DNA of 64,000 nucleotides from an uncultured Pelagibacteraceae bacterium (GCA_902539165.1 CACBHY010000001.1:186001-250000); one strand, 5' to 3'; positions 12,535 to 22,558 are shown, numbered from the stretch's first letter. Numbers and translations are program-made. The notes: generated by a model not told the origin, from the sequence alone.

Positions 12535-13458
12535 ATGGCTAAGAAAATAATTTTTATGGGTACGCCCATGTTCGCTGTACCAATTTTGAAATCTCTTTAT
12601 CAAAATGGATATCCTGTATCATGTGTTTATACTCAACCCCCACAAAAATCACATCGTGGACAAAAAATTAATAAGTCTCCTATTCAAGGAATTTCTGAAA
12701 CTTTAAATTTAGAGTATAGGGTACCGTCGACTTTAAAAGCAAATAAAGAAGAATACGAATTTTTCAAATCAGTAGATGCAGATCTAGCAATTGTTGTAGC
12801 CTATGGACAAATTATACCTAAAGAATTTTTAAGTTTAACAAAAAAAGGATTTATAAACATACATGCATCTATTCTACCAAAGTGGAGAGGAGCGGCACCT
12901 ATACAAAGAGCTATAATGAATTTAGATAAAGAGACTGGGGTCAGTATTATGAAAATAGAAGAAAAATTAGACACAGGCCCAGTTTGCAATACCTATAAAA
13001 TTAATATGGAAAATAATTTTAATTCTGCTGAAATTGCTGAAAAGTTATCTTTTATTGCTGCAGAAAAAATTTTAGACAATATTGATGACATACTTGAAGA
13101 TAAAGCAACTTTCGTGGATCAAGATCATTCTAAAGCGACTTATGCCCCAAAAATTCAAAAGAACGAGGGATTAATTGATTGGACGAGTAATGCAGAAAAT
13201 ATTATGGGGAAAATAAATGGTTTATATACAGTCCCAGGTGCTTTTTTTATATCAAGTGGTGAGAGGTATAAAATTTTAAAAGCAGAAATCAGCAATGGGA
13301 TTGGAAATCCGGGAGAGGTTCTTAATGATTATTTAGAAATTGCTTGTGGAGATAAGCAATCAATAAAAGTCACGGAGATACAAAGACAAGGAAAAAGGCC
13401 CCAAAATATTGGTGAATTTATGCTTGGTTCAAGAATTAGAAAAGGTCATCAGATTTAA
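12535..13458 (+). CDS. fmt: Methionyl-tRNA formyltransferase
   Basis: 'FMGTPMFAVPILKSL', 'NIHASILPKWRGAAPIQRAIMN', adjacent to def. Confidence 0.97.
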   Translation: MAKKIIFMGTPMFAVPILKSLYQNGYPVSCVYTQPPQKSHRGQKINKSPIQGISETLNLEYRVPSTLKANKEEYEFFKSVDADLAIVVAYGQIIPKEFLSLTKKGFINIHASILPKWRGAAPIQRAIMNLDKETGVSIMKIEEKLDTGPVCNTYKINMENNFNSAEIAEKLSFIAAEKILDNIDDILEDKATFVDQDHSKATYAPKIQKNEGLIDWTSNAENIMGKINGLYTVPGAFFISSGERYKILKAEISNGIGNPGEVLNDYLEIACGDKQSIKVTEIQRQGKRPQNIGEFMLGSRIRKGHQI

Positions 13459-14199
13459 ATGGTGAGGTATCAAGTTCTTATTGAATATGTTGGGACAAGT
13501 TTTAGAGGTTGGCAGTTTCAAAAAAAAGGCTCTACTATTCAAGGATTAATTCAACAACATTTATCAAAGCTTCTAAAAGAAAAAATAATTCTAAATGGAT
13601 CTGGCAGAACAGATGCAGGTGTGCATGCTCATGCTCAGTCAGCTCACTTTGATTGTCAAAAAAAAATTTTAGATTTAACAAAATTTTTAAAATCAATTAA
13701 TCATTTTCTTAACAATAAAGGTATAGCAATTACTCAAATTAAAAAGAGAAGTGAAAAATTTCATTCACGATTTTCTGCTAAACAAAGAATTTATAGATAT
13801 ATAATTTTTAATCAAATAAGTGCTCCTGTAATTGAAAGTGGAAGAGGGTGGCATGTGAGGAAAATACTAGATGTTGATTTAATGAAAAAAGGAGCAAAAA
13901 AATTATTGGGAACGAATGACTACTCAACCTATAGATCATCAAGTTGTCACGCTAAAAGTCCAATCAGAACAATTAAATCAATTAAAATAAGAACATTAAA
14001 AAATAAAATTGAAATAGAATTTAAGTCACAATCGTTTTTACAACAGCAAGTAAGATCGATGGTAGGTTGTTTAAAATATTTAGGTGAGAAGAAATGGGAT
14101 CTAAAAACTTTTGAAAAAGTATTTAAATCTAAAAAAAGAGTACTATGTGCTCCACCAGCGCCACCTGAAGGGCTTTTTTTACATAGAGTTATTTATTAA
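13459..14199 (+). CDS. truA: tRNA pseudouridine(38-40) synthase
   Basis: 'GTSFRGWQFQ', 'GSGRTDAGVHAHAQSAHF'. Confidence 0.96.
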   Translation: MVRYQVLIEYVGTSFRGWQFQKKGSTIQGLIQQHLSKLLKEKIILNGSGRTDAGVHAHAQSAHFDCQKKILDLTKFLKSINHFLNNKGIAITQIKKRSEKFHSRFSAKQRIYRYIIFNQISAPVIESGRGWHVRKILDVDLMKKGAKKLLGTNDYSTYRSSSCHAKSPIRTIKSIKIRTLKNKIEIEFKSQSFLQQQVRSMVGCLKYLGEKKWDLKTFEKVFKSKKRVLCAPPAPPEGLFLHRVIY

Positions 14200-14670
14200 T
14201 TTTTTCTTATTACTCATTGCAAACTTTTTATTAATTCTCCATCTAGACTCAGCTCTTACTATATAGCCACAACAGTTTTTAGATTTGCATTTACATGGAA
14301 ATTGTTTGTAATTTTCATCGTAACCAAATCCGTAATCACAAGTAAATTCCTCACCCTTTTTAATATCTCTTATTGCTTTAACCCAAATTTTTAGTCCCTT
14401 ACCATCATAGTCACAGTTGTTATCACATGAATGATTGATTAATCCTGCAATATTCCATGGAAAATCTCCATCAAGATCGTATCTTTTATTTATAGTAAAT
14501 AAATAAATGGGTTTACCATTGTCGTATTTATCAGATTCTTCAGTTTGTTTTTTTGTAATTAATTTACCGATGTAATCAATTACTTTAGTTCCAGCTTTAA
14601 TATCTTTTGTTGCATAAAGTCCTCTTCCTTTTTTATCTATATCTGACTTTTTAATTCTGTACAGTTTCAT
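14179..14670 (-). CDS. SET-domain protein with post-SET-like Cys motif
   Basis: 'GRGLYATKDIKAGTKVIDYIG', 'NHSCDNNCDY', 'CDYGFGYDENYKQFPCKCKSKNCCGYI' (post-SET CxCx4C). Confidence 0.88.
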   Translation of the reverse strand: MKLYRIKKSDIDKKGRGLYATKDIKAGTKVIDYIGKLITKKQTEESDKYDNGKPIYLFTINKRYDLDGDFPWNIAGLINHSCDNNCDYDGKGLKIWVKAIRDIKKGEEFTCDYGFGYDENYKQFPCKCKSKNCCGYIVRAESRWRINKKFAMSNKKKLINNSM

Positions 14671-14702
14671 TTAGAGTGTGTTTAGATAGTTATATTTAAT
14701 TA

Positions 14703-15632
14703 TCAATTAAATTCTATGAGAGCATCAACATGTCTCTCGGTACTTTCTTGTAAAGCTTTAAGATCATATCCACCCTCAAGTATTGATACAACATTTCCAT
14801 TACAAAATGGTTTTGAGATCTCCAATGTTCTTTTGGTAATTTTATAAAAATCCTCAGAACTAAGCTGCAGTTGGGCCAAAGGATCATCAATGTGTGCATC
14901 AAAACCTGCAGAAAACAACAAGAATTCAGGCCTAAACTCTCTCACTTTATTTAAAACATTTTCGTAAGCGTTAAGATACTTTTCTGCAGATGTTCCAGCT
15001 TCAAGAGGGATATTAAATACGTTATTAAAATTACCTTTTTCTTTTTCAGAGCCAGAACCTGGATAGTAAGGATATTGATGAGTAGAAATAAATAAAACTT
15101 TTTCATTATCATAAAAAATATTTTGGGTACCGTTTCCGTGGTGAACATCAAAATCAATAATTGCTATTTTATTATATTTATATTTTTCGATTAAGTAATT
15201 TGCTCCAACGGCAACATTATTGAAGATACAAAAACCCATTGCTTTTTCTTTTTCTGCGTGGTGACCAGGCGGTCTTACTGCACAAAATGCATTTTTAAAC
15301 TCTTTATTCTGTACCCCATCAATTGCAGTAATAATTGAACCTACAGCATCCTTAGAAGCATCTTTACTACCAGGAGAAATTATTGTGTCGCCATCAAGAA
15401 AATTATATCCTTTTTTTGGAAAAGATTTATTAACTTGATTTATATAATTTGAGGTGTGAGTTTTAATTAAAAAAGAATTCTCAAATTTATTCGGTTTCTT
15501 CCAAATTAGTTTTTTATTGTCTAATTTTTTAAAATTATCTATTACAACAGTAACTCTATCAATTTTTTCAGGGTGTCCATCCCCAGTATTATGATTTTGA
15601 TATGTATCTGATGTAATTAACCCTGTTTTCAC
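14703..15632 (-). CDS. Histone deacetylase / acetylpolyamine amidohydrolase family protein
   Basis: 'AVRPPGHHAEKEKAMGFCIFNNVAVGANYL', 'IDFDVHHGNGTQNIFY', 'FSAGFDAHIDDPL'. Confidence 0.94.
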   Translation of the reverse strand: MKTGLITSDTYQNHNTGDGHPEKIDRVTVVIDNFKKLDNKKLIWKKPNKFENSFLIKTHTSNYINQVNKSFPKKGYNFLDGDTIISPGSKDASKDAVGSIITAIDGVQNKEFKNAFCAVRPPGHHAEKEKAMGFCIFNNVAVGANYLIEKYKYNKIAIIDFDVHHGNGTQNIFYDNEKVLFISTHQYPYYPGSGSEKEKGNFNNVFNIPLEAGTSAEKYLNAYENVLNKVREFRPEFLLFSAGFDAHIDDPLAQLQLSSEDFYKITKRTLEISKPFCNGNVVSILEGGYDLKALQESTERHVDALIEFN

Positions 15633-16786
15633 TTAAAATAATTCTTCAATATATTTGAATAAATTAAAGTCAATTTTTTTAAATCTGACAGTGAAACTGC
15701 TTCATCTACTTTATGCATTGTTTTACCAACTAACCCAAATTCTAAACAAGGTGCAATTTTCCTAATAAACCTTGCATCTGAAGTTCCTCCTGTTGTTGAA
15801 AGTTTAGGTTTAATTTTTGTAATTTTCTTAATTATATCTTGTATCATAAAAGTTGTCTTATTAGGATTTGTTAAAAAAGCTTCTCCAGATACACTATATT
15901 CAATTTTATATTTAGATTTATTTTTAGCTGATATTTTTTTAATAACTTTATTTATCTTACTCTTTAAGGAAGTAGAGGAGTGTTTATTATTAAATCTTAT
16001 ATTAAATGTAGCTGTAGCAAAACCTGGAATTATATTATCAGCAGTGTTATTAATATTTATTTTTGTTATTTCCAAGTTAGTTGCTTGAAAATCCTTTGTT
16101 CCTTTATCAAATTTGATATCTTTTATTTCATTAAGAATTTGCACAAGTGCTGTTGAAGGATTATTTGCTCGATGAGGATAAGCTACGTGCCCTTGCACTC
16201 CAGTGATAGTTAATCTACCATTCATACTTCCTCTTCGCCCAATTTTAATCATTTCACCCAATTTACTTGGGTTAGTTGGTTCACCTACTAAACAAAAATC
16301 GATTTTCTCTTTTCTTTTTTTTAAATACTCCACAACTTTTTTCGTCCCATTTATAGCGACACCTTCTTCGTCCCCGGTAATTAAAAGACTAATTGAGCCT
16401 TTAAAATCAGAGTAATTTTTAATAAAATTGCTAATTGCTGCGACGAACGCTGCTATAGAGCTTTTCATATCATTCGCGCCTCTTCCAATTAAATGTCCTT
16501 TTTTAATTGAGGGTTTAAATGGATTGACTGTCCAGTCCTTAAGATTTCCAGCAGGCACTACATCTAAATGACCTGCATAACAAAAGTTAGGACTTTTATT
16601 ACCAAGTTTTGCGTAAAGGTTTTTTACTGGTTTGCTGTTCTTTTCTCTAAATTCAAGCACTTTAGTTTTAAAACCAAGCTGTTTTAGTTTTTTTTCTAAA
16701 AAACTCATTACACCTGCATCAACAGGAGTAACAGAAGGAAACCTAATTAGCTCTTTAGCTAATTGAAGTTCGTTGATTTTTTGCAT
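15629..16786 (-). CDS. dapE: Succinyl-diaminopimelate desuccinylase
   Basis: 'CYAGHLDVVPAGNLKDWTVNPF', 'GRGANDMKSSIAAF', 'STTGGTSDARFI'; next to dapD. Confidence 0.95.
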   Translation of the reverse strand: MQKINELQLAKELIRFPSVTPVDAGVMSFLEKKLKQLGFKTKVLEFREKNSKPVKNLYAKLGNKSPNFCYAGHLDVVPAGNLKDWTVNPFKPSIKKGHLIGRGANDMKSSIAAFVAAISNFIKNYSDFKGSISLLITGDEEGVAINGTKKVVEYLKKRKEKIDFCLVGEPTNPSKLGEMIKIGRRGSMNGRLTITGVQGHVAYPHRANNPSTALVQILNEIKDIKFDKGTKDFQATNLEITKININNTADNIIPGFATATFNIRFNNKHSSTSLKSKINKVIKKISAKNKSKYKIEYSVSGEAFLTNPNKTTFMIQDIIKKITKIKPKLSTTGGTSDARFIRKIAPCLEFGLVGKTMHKVDEAVSLSDLKKLTLIYSNILKNYFK

Positions 16787-16788
16787 TT

Positions 16789-17616
16789 TTATTCTCTCAA
16801 AAGATCGTTTACTGATGTTTTTGATCTAGTTTTTTCATCTACCTGTTTAATAATTACCGCACAATAAAGTGATGGCGCTGCAGGATTATTTTTATCTGGT
16901 AAAGAACCAGGTACAACAACTGAATAAGGTGGTATTTTTCCATAAGTAATTTCACCAGTTTTTCTTTCAACTATTTTTGTAGATTGACCAATATACATTC
17001 CCATACTTAATACAGATCCTTCTCCAACTATTACACCTTCAACAACTTCTGACATGGCGCCAAGGAAAACATTGTCTTCAATTATCGTGGGTAATGCTTG
17101 AGCAGGCTCCAATACACCCCCGACACCAGAGCCAGCTGAAATATGACAATTTTTTCCAATTTGACAGCAACTTCCTGCTCTTGCAAAAGTATCAATCATA
17201 GTGCCTTCATCTATGTATGCACCAATATTAACATAGCACGGCATTAATACTGCATTTCTTCCAACGTAAGATCCTTTTCTCACAGGTGAATTGGGTACCA
17301 TTCTAAAACCAGCCTTTTCATGATCTTCTTTAGTCCATCCTGCTGTTTTGCCTTTTAAAAGATGAGCTTTATCATACCAACTACTGTATGGACCATTTAA
17401 ATTTTCCATTGGGTACATTCTAAAACTTAACATGATTGCTTTTTTAAGATATTGATGAGTTTTCCACTCACCATCTATTTTTTCAGCAACTCTGACTTTA
17501 CCGCTATCTAAATCATCAATAATTTGATTTACAGTATTCTTTAAATTTTCATCTGAACTTGGGGTTATCTGGTCTCTTTTTTCCCAAGCTTCGTTAATAA
17601 TATTTTCTATACTCAT
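16789..17616 (-). CDS. dapD: 2,3,4,5-tetrahydropyridine-2,6-dicarboxylate N-succinyltransferase
   Basis: Left-handed beta-helix hexapeptides; 'DEGTMIDTFARAGSCCQIGKNCHISAGSGVGGVLEP'. Confidence 0.97.
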   Translation of the reverse strand: MSIENIINEAWEKRDQITPSSDENLKNTVNQIIDDLDSGKVRVAEKIDGEWKTHQYLKKAIMLSFRMYPMENLNGPYSSWYDKAHLLKGKTAGWTKEDHEKAGFRMVPNSPVRKGSYVGRNAVLMPCYVNIGAYIDEGTMIDTFARAGSCCQIGKNCHISAGSGVGGVLEPAQALPTIIEDNVFLGAMSEVVEGVIVGEGSVLSMGMYIGQSTKIVERKTGEITYGKIPPYSVVVPGSLPDKNNPAAPSLYCAVIIKQVDEKTRSKTSVNDLLRE

Positions 17617-17621
17617 AGCTT

Positions 17622-18293
17622 TTATGTGTTTTTTAATAACCTTATTTCTTTTAAAAATAAAGAAAGATTTTCTATCTTATAGTCAATGTATTCTTTATCT
17701 GACTCTTTTTTACCCCAGTATTCGTCATTGATTAACCATGCAGTTATTGTTCCTCTTTCTTTTCCAATGGATAAATTTTTTGCAATATCTTCAATATAAA
17801 GTGTTTCTTTTGGATCTATTTTAAATTTTTCTATCATTAGATCAAAAGCTTTTGCTGCAGGTTTGGGATTATATTTAGCATCTACTATGTCAAAAACATT
17901 CTCAAATTGATCTTCAATACCAAGTGATGTGGTTATGTTTTTTACGTGTTCTTTGCTTCCATTAGTAAAAACAAATTTTCTTAAATTTGTACTCTCAAGC
18001 TCTTTTCTCAAAGTTTGATCTTTTTCCAAGAAAGATAAATCAATATCATGGACATAGTCTAAAAATTCTTTTGGAGGGATATCATGATGAATCATTAAAC
18101 CATTAAGACTGGTATCGTATTTATGAAAATAACTTCTCTGTAATTCTTTAGCCACTTTTAAATCTAAATTTAACTTCTTAGATATATATTCAGTCATTTT
18201 TTTACTTACTTGACCAAAAACTGCTTCTAGATTTTGATATAACACTCCATCACAATCAAACAGTATATTTTTAATATTCTTTAATTTTATCAT
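17622..18293 (-). CDS. HAD-family pyrimidine 5'-nucleotidase-like protein
   Basis: 'NILFDCDGVLYQ', 'FVFTNGSKEHVKNI', 'YIEDIAKNL'; located between argB and dapD. Confidence 0.88.
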   Translation of the reverse strand: MIKLKNIKNILFDCDGVLYQNLEAVFGQVSKKMTEYISKKLNLDLKVAKELQRSYFHKYDTSLNGLMIHHDIPPKEFLDYVHDIDLSFLEKDQTLRKELESTNLRKFVFTNGSKEHVKNITTSLGIEDQFENVFDIVDAKYNPKPAAKAFDLMIEKFKIDPKETLYIEDIAKNLSIGKERGTITAWLINDEYWGKKESDKEYIDYKIENLSLFLKEIRLLKNT

Positions 18294-19138
18294 TTTCTAA
18301 TCAATGTACCTGCCCCTTTGTCAGAGAATATTTCCCATAAACATGAATGTTTTTTTGTGCCATTAATTATTCCAACTCCAGTTACTCCGTTATTTACAGC
18401 ATCTAAACATGCACTAATTTTAGGGATCATGCCTTCTGTTATAGTTTCATTTTTAATCATTTCTAAAATTTCTGTGGAAGATATTTCTTCTATTAATTTT
18501 TTTTCTTTGTTAAGAACGCCATCAACATTTGTCATTAGTAACAATCTTCTAGCTTTTAAAGATTTAGCTATAGCCATAGCAGCTGTATCACCATTAATAT
18601 TGTAGGTTTGACTATTTTTATCTAAACCTAATGGAGATACAATTGGAACTTTATTTTGCCCCAGGATATTAAATATTATTTCATTATCAACTGATATTGG
18701 TATTCCTACAAAGCCCAACTCTTTTGCCTCAGGTTTTACTTTAATAATGTTGTTATGTTTTGTGTGTATTGAAACACCTTTAGAGCCTTTTTTGTTTAAA
18801 TTTTCAACAATATCATCATTAAAGTCAATTAAAACAGACTCTACAATATTAATTATATTTTTATCAGTAACTCTTAAACCTCTTATAAATTTTGATTGAA
18901 TATTAGATTTTTCTAATTCTCTTTTTATTCTTGGTCCACCACCATGCACAACTATTGTTGAAAGACCTAATTTATTTAATACATATAGATCTGTTATAAA
19001 GTTGTTAAATATGTTTCTATCAATTAATATATTTCCACCATACTTAATTACAATTAAGTCATTTTTATATTTCTCGATATATTTATTAACCTCATTTATA
19101 GGCGGCCCATCTTCGGGCAATATGTTTTTAAGATCCAT
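18290..19138 (-). CDS. argB: Acetylglutamate kinase
   Basis: 'IVIKYGGNILID', 'VVHGGGPRIKRELEKSNI', 'NINGDTAAMAIAKSL'. Confidence 0.96.
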   Translation of the reverse strand: MDLKNILPEDGPPINEVNKYIEKYKNDLIVIKYGGNILIDRNIFNNFITDLYVLNKLGLSTIVVHGGGPRIKRELEKSNIQSKFIRGLRVTDKNIINIVESVLIDFNDDIVENLNKKGSKGVSIHTKHNNIIKVKPEAKELGFVGIPISVDNEIIFNILGQNKVPIVSPLGLDKNSQTYNINGDTAAMAIAKSLKARRLLLMTNVDGVLNKEKKLIEEISSTEILEMIKNETITEGMIPKISACLDAVNNGVTGVGIINGTKKHSCLWEIFSDKGAGTLIRK

Positions 19139-19159
19139 GTTTATATTAGTATTAAAAAA

Positions 19160-20836
19160 TTAATTTGTAGTTTTAACTGTTGTGCGCTTCATAATGAAGA
19201 CTTGCTGCGCCATAGTTAAAATATTATTTACTGTCCAGTATATTACTAGTCCAGCGGGGAATGGAGCCAATATTACCGTTAAGAAGAGCGGAAAGAACAT
19301 AAATATTTTCGCTTGCATTGGATCGGTAGGCGCCGGGTTAAGTTTTTGCTGTACCCACATAGATACCCCCATTGCCACTGGCCAGGCTCCAATTACTAAG
19401 AAGGATGGTACGTCATAAGGCAATAATCCAAATAGGTTAAATAATGAAGTTGGATCTCTTTCTGATAAATCCTGTATCCAACCATAAAATGGCATATGTC
19501 TCATTTCAATAGTTACAAATAATACTTTGTATAAAGCAAAAAAAACTGGAATTTGAACTAGAATTGGTAAACAGCCCGACATTGGATTAACTTTTTCCTT
19601 TTTGTAAAGTGCCATCATTGCTTGCTGCAATTTCATTTTGTCGTCTTTATGAAGCTCTTTAAGCCTTACCATTTCTGGCTGTAATGCTTTCATTTTAGCC
19701 ATACTTCTAAATGAGAAATTCGCTAAAGGAAAAAAGGCTAGTCTAATGCAAATAGTAATAGCAATGATCGCTAAACCATAATTTCCAAGAAGTTTAAAGA
19801 AATAATCTATTCCAAAAAACAATGGTTTAGTAATAAAATACAAAAACCCCCAATCAATTGTTAGGTCAAATTTATCTATTTTTAAAGACTCTGCATAACC
19901 ATCAATAACATCTACTCTTTTAGCAGCTACGATGATCTGCATTTTATCCTCTATTGATGAATTGCTATTTAATTCGAGAGGCTCAGTTGCTACAAAATTT
20001 GCTCTAAATTTATTTTTATAGTCAAAAGTAGTTTTGAACTCTTTTCCTTTTGGAGGAATTAATGAAGTTATCCAATACTTATCTCCAATACCAAGCCATC
20101 CTTTCTGAGCAATTCTTGAGAATTTTTTTTCTTCAATATCATCATAATCTTCTTCAATAAGCTCATCATCTAGTGTTGCAACTAAACCTTCATGAAGTAT
20201 ATAAAAATTTGTTATTTCAGGTGCTTCATTTCGAATAATTTGACCATAAGAGTAAAAATCGTATTTGTTATTTGTAGAATTAATTACTCGTTGTTTAACT
20301 GTAAACAAAAACTTATCATCAATTGATATTTCTTTTTCAAAAGTAATACCCTGATCATTAGCCCATGTTAATTTTATTGGAGATTGTGCAGTAAGTTTAC
20401 TATTACCTGATACTGACCAAATAGAATTTGAATTAGGTATTTCTACGTTTTTATCAGTTGTTATAAATCCACTCTCTATAAAGTAACCTTCTTTAGCATT
20501 TCTTGGTGCTAACAAGTTTACCTTTTCATCACCATTTAAAACTACATTATATTCTTTAAAAGTTAGATCATCTATCGCCGCTCCCTTCAAAGATATTGAA
20601 CCAATTATACTTTGATTTTCAAACTGAATTCTTTCACTTTCACTTAATGCCTGTTCTTTTGAAATTTCCTTAATGTTTTCTTTTTGATCTAAACTAGGAG
20701 TATCTGAACTTTGTTCAGTTTTATTTTTTTCAACTATGCTCTCCTGAGTTACTGGTGGTGGTGCGAAAAAGAGTGTATACAACAATATCACTGCTGCAGA
20801 CAAACTTATAGCGGCGATAATATTGCGGGTTTCCAC
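19160..20836 (-). CDS. yidC: Membrane protein insertase YidC
   Basis: N-terminal TM plus periplasmic domain; 'KMKALQPEMVRLKELHKDDKMKLQQAMMALYKKEKVNPMSGCLPILVQIPVFFALYKVLF'. Confidence 0.97.
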   Translation of the reverse strand: METRNIIAAISLSAAVILLYTLFFAPPPVTQESIVEKNKTEQSSDTPSLDQKENIKEISKEQALSESERIQFENQSIIGSISLKGAAIDDLTFKEYNVVLNGDEKVNLLAPRNAKEGYFIESGFITTDKNVEIPNSNSIWSVSGNSKLTAQSPIKLTWANDQGITFEKEISIDDKFLFTVKQRVINSTNNKYDFYSYGQIIRNEAPEITNFYILHEGLVATLDDELIEEDYDDIEEKKFSRIAQKGWLGIGDKYWITSLIPPKGKEFKTTFDYKNKFRANFVATEPLELNSNSSIEDKMQIIVAAKRVDVIDGYAESLKIDKFDLTIDWGFLYFITKPLFFGIDYFFKLLGNYGLAIIAITICIRLAFFPLANFSFRSMAKMKALQPEMVRLKELHKDDKMKLQQAMMALYKKEKVNPMSGCLPILVQIPVFFALYKVLFVTIEMRHMPFYGWIQDLSERDPTSLFNLFGLLPYDVPSFLVIGAWPVAMGVSMWVQQKLNPAPTDPMQAKIFMFFPLFLTVILAPFPAGLVIYWTVNNILTMAQQVFIMKRTTVKTTN

Positions 20837-21087
20837 TATTTATTATCCTTTACTTCTTTTTTTACAGGATCAAACCCTTCTCCTCCGCCTAAAAATTTAA
20901 TTGGATGACACGACAGAATTCTTTTAATACTCTTGAAAAGACCTTTAACAAAACCAAATTCCTTCAAAGCATCAATACTGTATTCAGAACATGTGGGTAA
21001 ATATCGGCAAGAGTGTCCAAATAAAGGACTAATTAGATATTTGTAGCACTTAATAAGTTTAATTAGTAATTTAGTAAATATATTCAT
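20836..21087 (-). CDS. yidD: Membrane protein insertion efficiency factor YidD
   Basis: '[29 protein letters not shown]'. Confidence 0.95.
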   Translation of the reverse strand: MNIFTKLLIKLIKCYKYLISPLFGHSCRYLPTCSEYSIDALKEFGFVKGLFKSIKRILSCHPIKFLGGGEGFDPVKKEVKDNK

Positions 21088-21428
21088 TATTTAATTTTTT
21101 CTAAGTCTTGAAATAGGGTTTCTTTTATATTTTTGTACTCATTGTTTAACATACTCTCCTTTGCAAGAACAAGGATAGAAAAATCAAAGTTTATTGATAT
21201 TATTTTGACTGCATCGTTAACAATACTTCTTAACCTTCTTTTAATTTTATTTCTTTTGACTGCATTTCCAATTTTTTTTTTAACTGAAAAACTTATATTG
21301 AGTTTTTTATTGTCTTTATGAGGCAATTTTCCAAAAAAAATAGTCACATACTTATTAGAAATTTTCTTTTTTTTTAAAAGACTTTTAAATTCTTCATTCT
21401 TTGAAAGAGCAAGGATTTTGCTTTTCAT
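21087..21428 (-). CDS. rnpA: Ribonuclease P protein component
   Basis: '[19 protein letters not shown]' RnpA signature; lies between rpmH and yidD. Confidence 0.94.
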   Translation of the reverse strand: MKSKILALSKNEEFKSLLKKKKISNKYVTIFFGKLPHKDNKKLNISFSVKKKIGNAVKRNKIKRRLRSIVNDAVKIISINFDFSILVLAKESMLNNEYKNIKETLFQDLEKIK

Positions 21429-21432
21429 TTAT

Positions 21433-21573
21433 TTAAACAGAAACTGTTAGTGATTTTCTTCCTCTAGCTCTTCTTCTGGCTAAAAGTTTTTTACCGCCTT
21501 TTGTTTTCATCTTTGATCTAAAGCCGTGTTTTCTGGCTCTTTTGACATTCGAGGGCTGGTATGTTCTTTTCAT
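21433..21573 (-). CDS. rpmH: 50S ribosomal protein L34
   Basis: Manual translation [46 protein letters not shown]; below the size cutoff of the ORF track. Confidence 0.97.
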   Translation of the reverse strand: MKRTYQPSNVKRARKHGFRSKMKTKGGKKLLARRRARGRKSLTVSV

Positions 21574-21666
21574 AATAAGTGGTTAATTTTTTATTAAATT
21601 TCGCTCTTTATAGTAATTAAATATATAAATAGCAAATAGAACATTTTATAAATAACTTTGTTATTA

Positions 21667-22389
21667 ATGGAAAAATCAAACAAATTTAAATTATTTATAG
21701 GTTTAGTTTATTTAATACTAATTAGTTTATTTTTATTTTTTTTCTTCTCTAAATTTAGCATTCAGGAACTTACCTCATATGACTTTATAAGAGAAAATAG
21801 ATTATATTTTTCTGAATTAAAAAAATCTAATCTAACTCTGATATTTTTTATTTTTTTGGGTTTAACAATTTTATGGGTATTTCCTCTTTTAGGTTTTGGA
21901 TCACCCGTCGCTTTAATGGGTGGATTTATTTTTGGAAAATGGATAGGCACCGTTGTTGTTGTACTTGGGTTGAGCGTTGGTGCAACTTTTTTATATATTT
22001 TTGGAAATTATTTTTTAAAAGAGTTTATTAAAGAAAAGCTTTTAAATAAATATCATAAACTAGAGATTAAATTTAAAAAATCTGAGTTTATTTATTTACT
22101 CGTATATCGTTTTATAGGTGGAATACCGTGGCAGATAAGTTGTATACTTCCAACACTTTTTAATGTTCGAGTAAGAAATTTTTTCTTTGCAACGCTAATA
22201 GGCATTGTACCACAAATATTTTTAGCAGTATCGATTGGAAGTGGATTTGAAAAAATTATTGATCAAAACTCTGAAGTTCCTGGTATTACTGAAATTATCT
22301 TTTCACCAGATATTTACATTCCTCTTGTAGCTTTTTTTAGTTTAATCTTAGTGACTATCTTTTTAAGGAAGATATTTTATAAAAATTAG
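21667..22389 (+). CDS. TVP38/TMEM64 (DedA-like) membrane protein
   Basis: Multi-TM; 'GFGSPVALMGGFIFGKWIGTVVVVLGLSVGATFLYIFGNYF', 'YRFIGGIPWQISCILPTLFNVRVRNFFFATLIGIVPQ'. ATG at 21667 preferred to TTG at 21658. Confidence 0.85.
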   Translation: MEKSNKFKLFIGLVYLILISLFLFFFFSKFSIQELTSYDFIRENRLYFSELKKSNLTLIFFIFLGLTILWVFPLLGFGSPVALMGGFIFGKWIGTVVVVLGLSVGATFLYIFGNYFLKEFIKEKLLNKYHKLEIKFKKSEFIYLLVYRFIGGIPWQISCILPTLFNVRVRNFFFATLIGIVPQIFLAVSIGSGFEKIIDQNSEVPGITEIIFSPDIYIPLVAFFSLILVTIFLRKIFYKN

Positions 22390-22463
22390 TGGTGCTCCCA
22401 CCCTGTACTGACCAGGGAACTAGTCATTACCAATGACTTGTTATGCCATTTAACTACAGGAGC
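22390..22463 (-). tRNA. tRNA-Thr (anticodon GGT)
   Basis: Minus strand GCTCCTG TA GTTA AATGGCA TAAC A AGTCA TTGGTAA TGACT AGTT CCCTG GTCAGTA CAGGG TGGGAGC A CCA; folds as a cloverleaf with encoded CCA; unusual T-loop. Confidence 0.85.
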
Positions 22464-22558
22464 AAACAATTTATATCTTGTGGATAATAACGCATTTTTT
22501 TCAAATTATTGCCTTAATTTTTTGATCAATATGATTTATATCTACTTAAGGAAATGTT

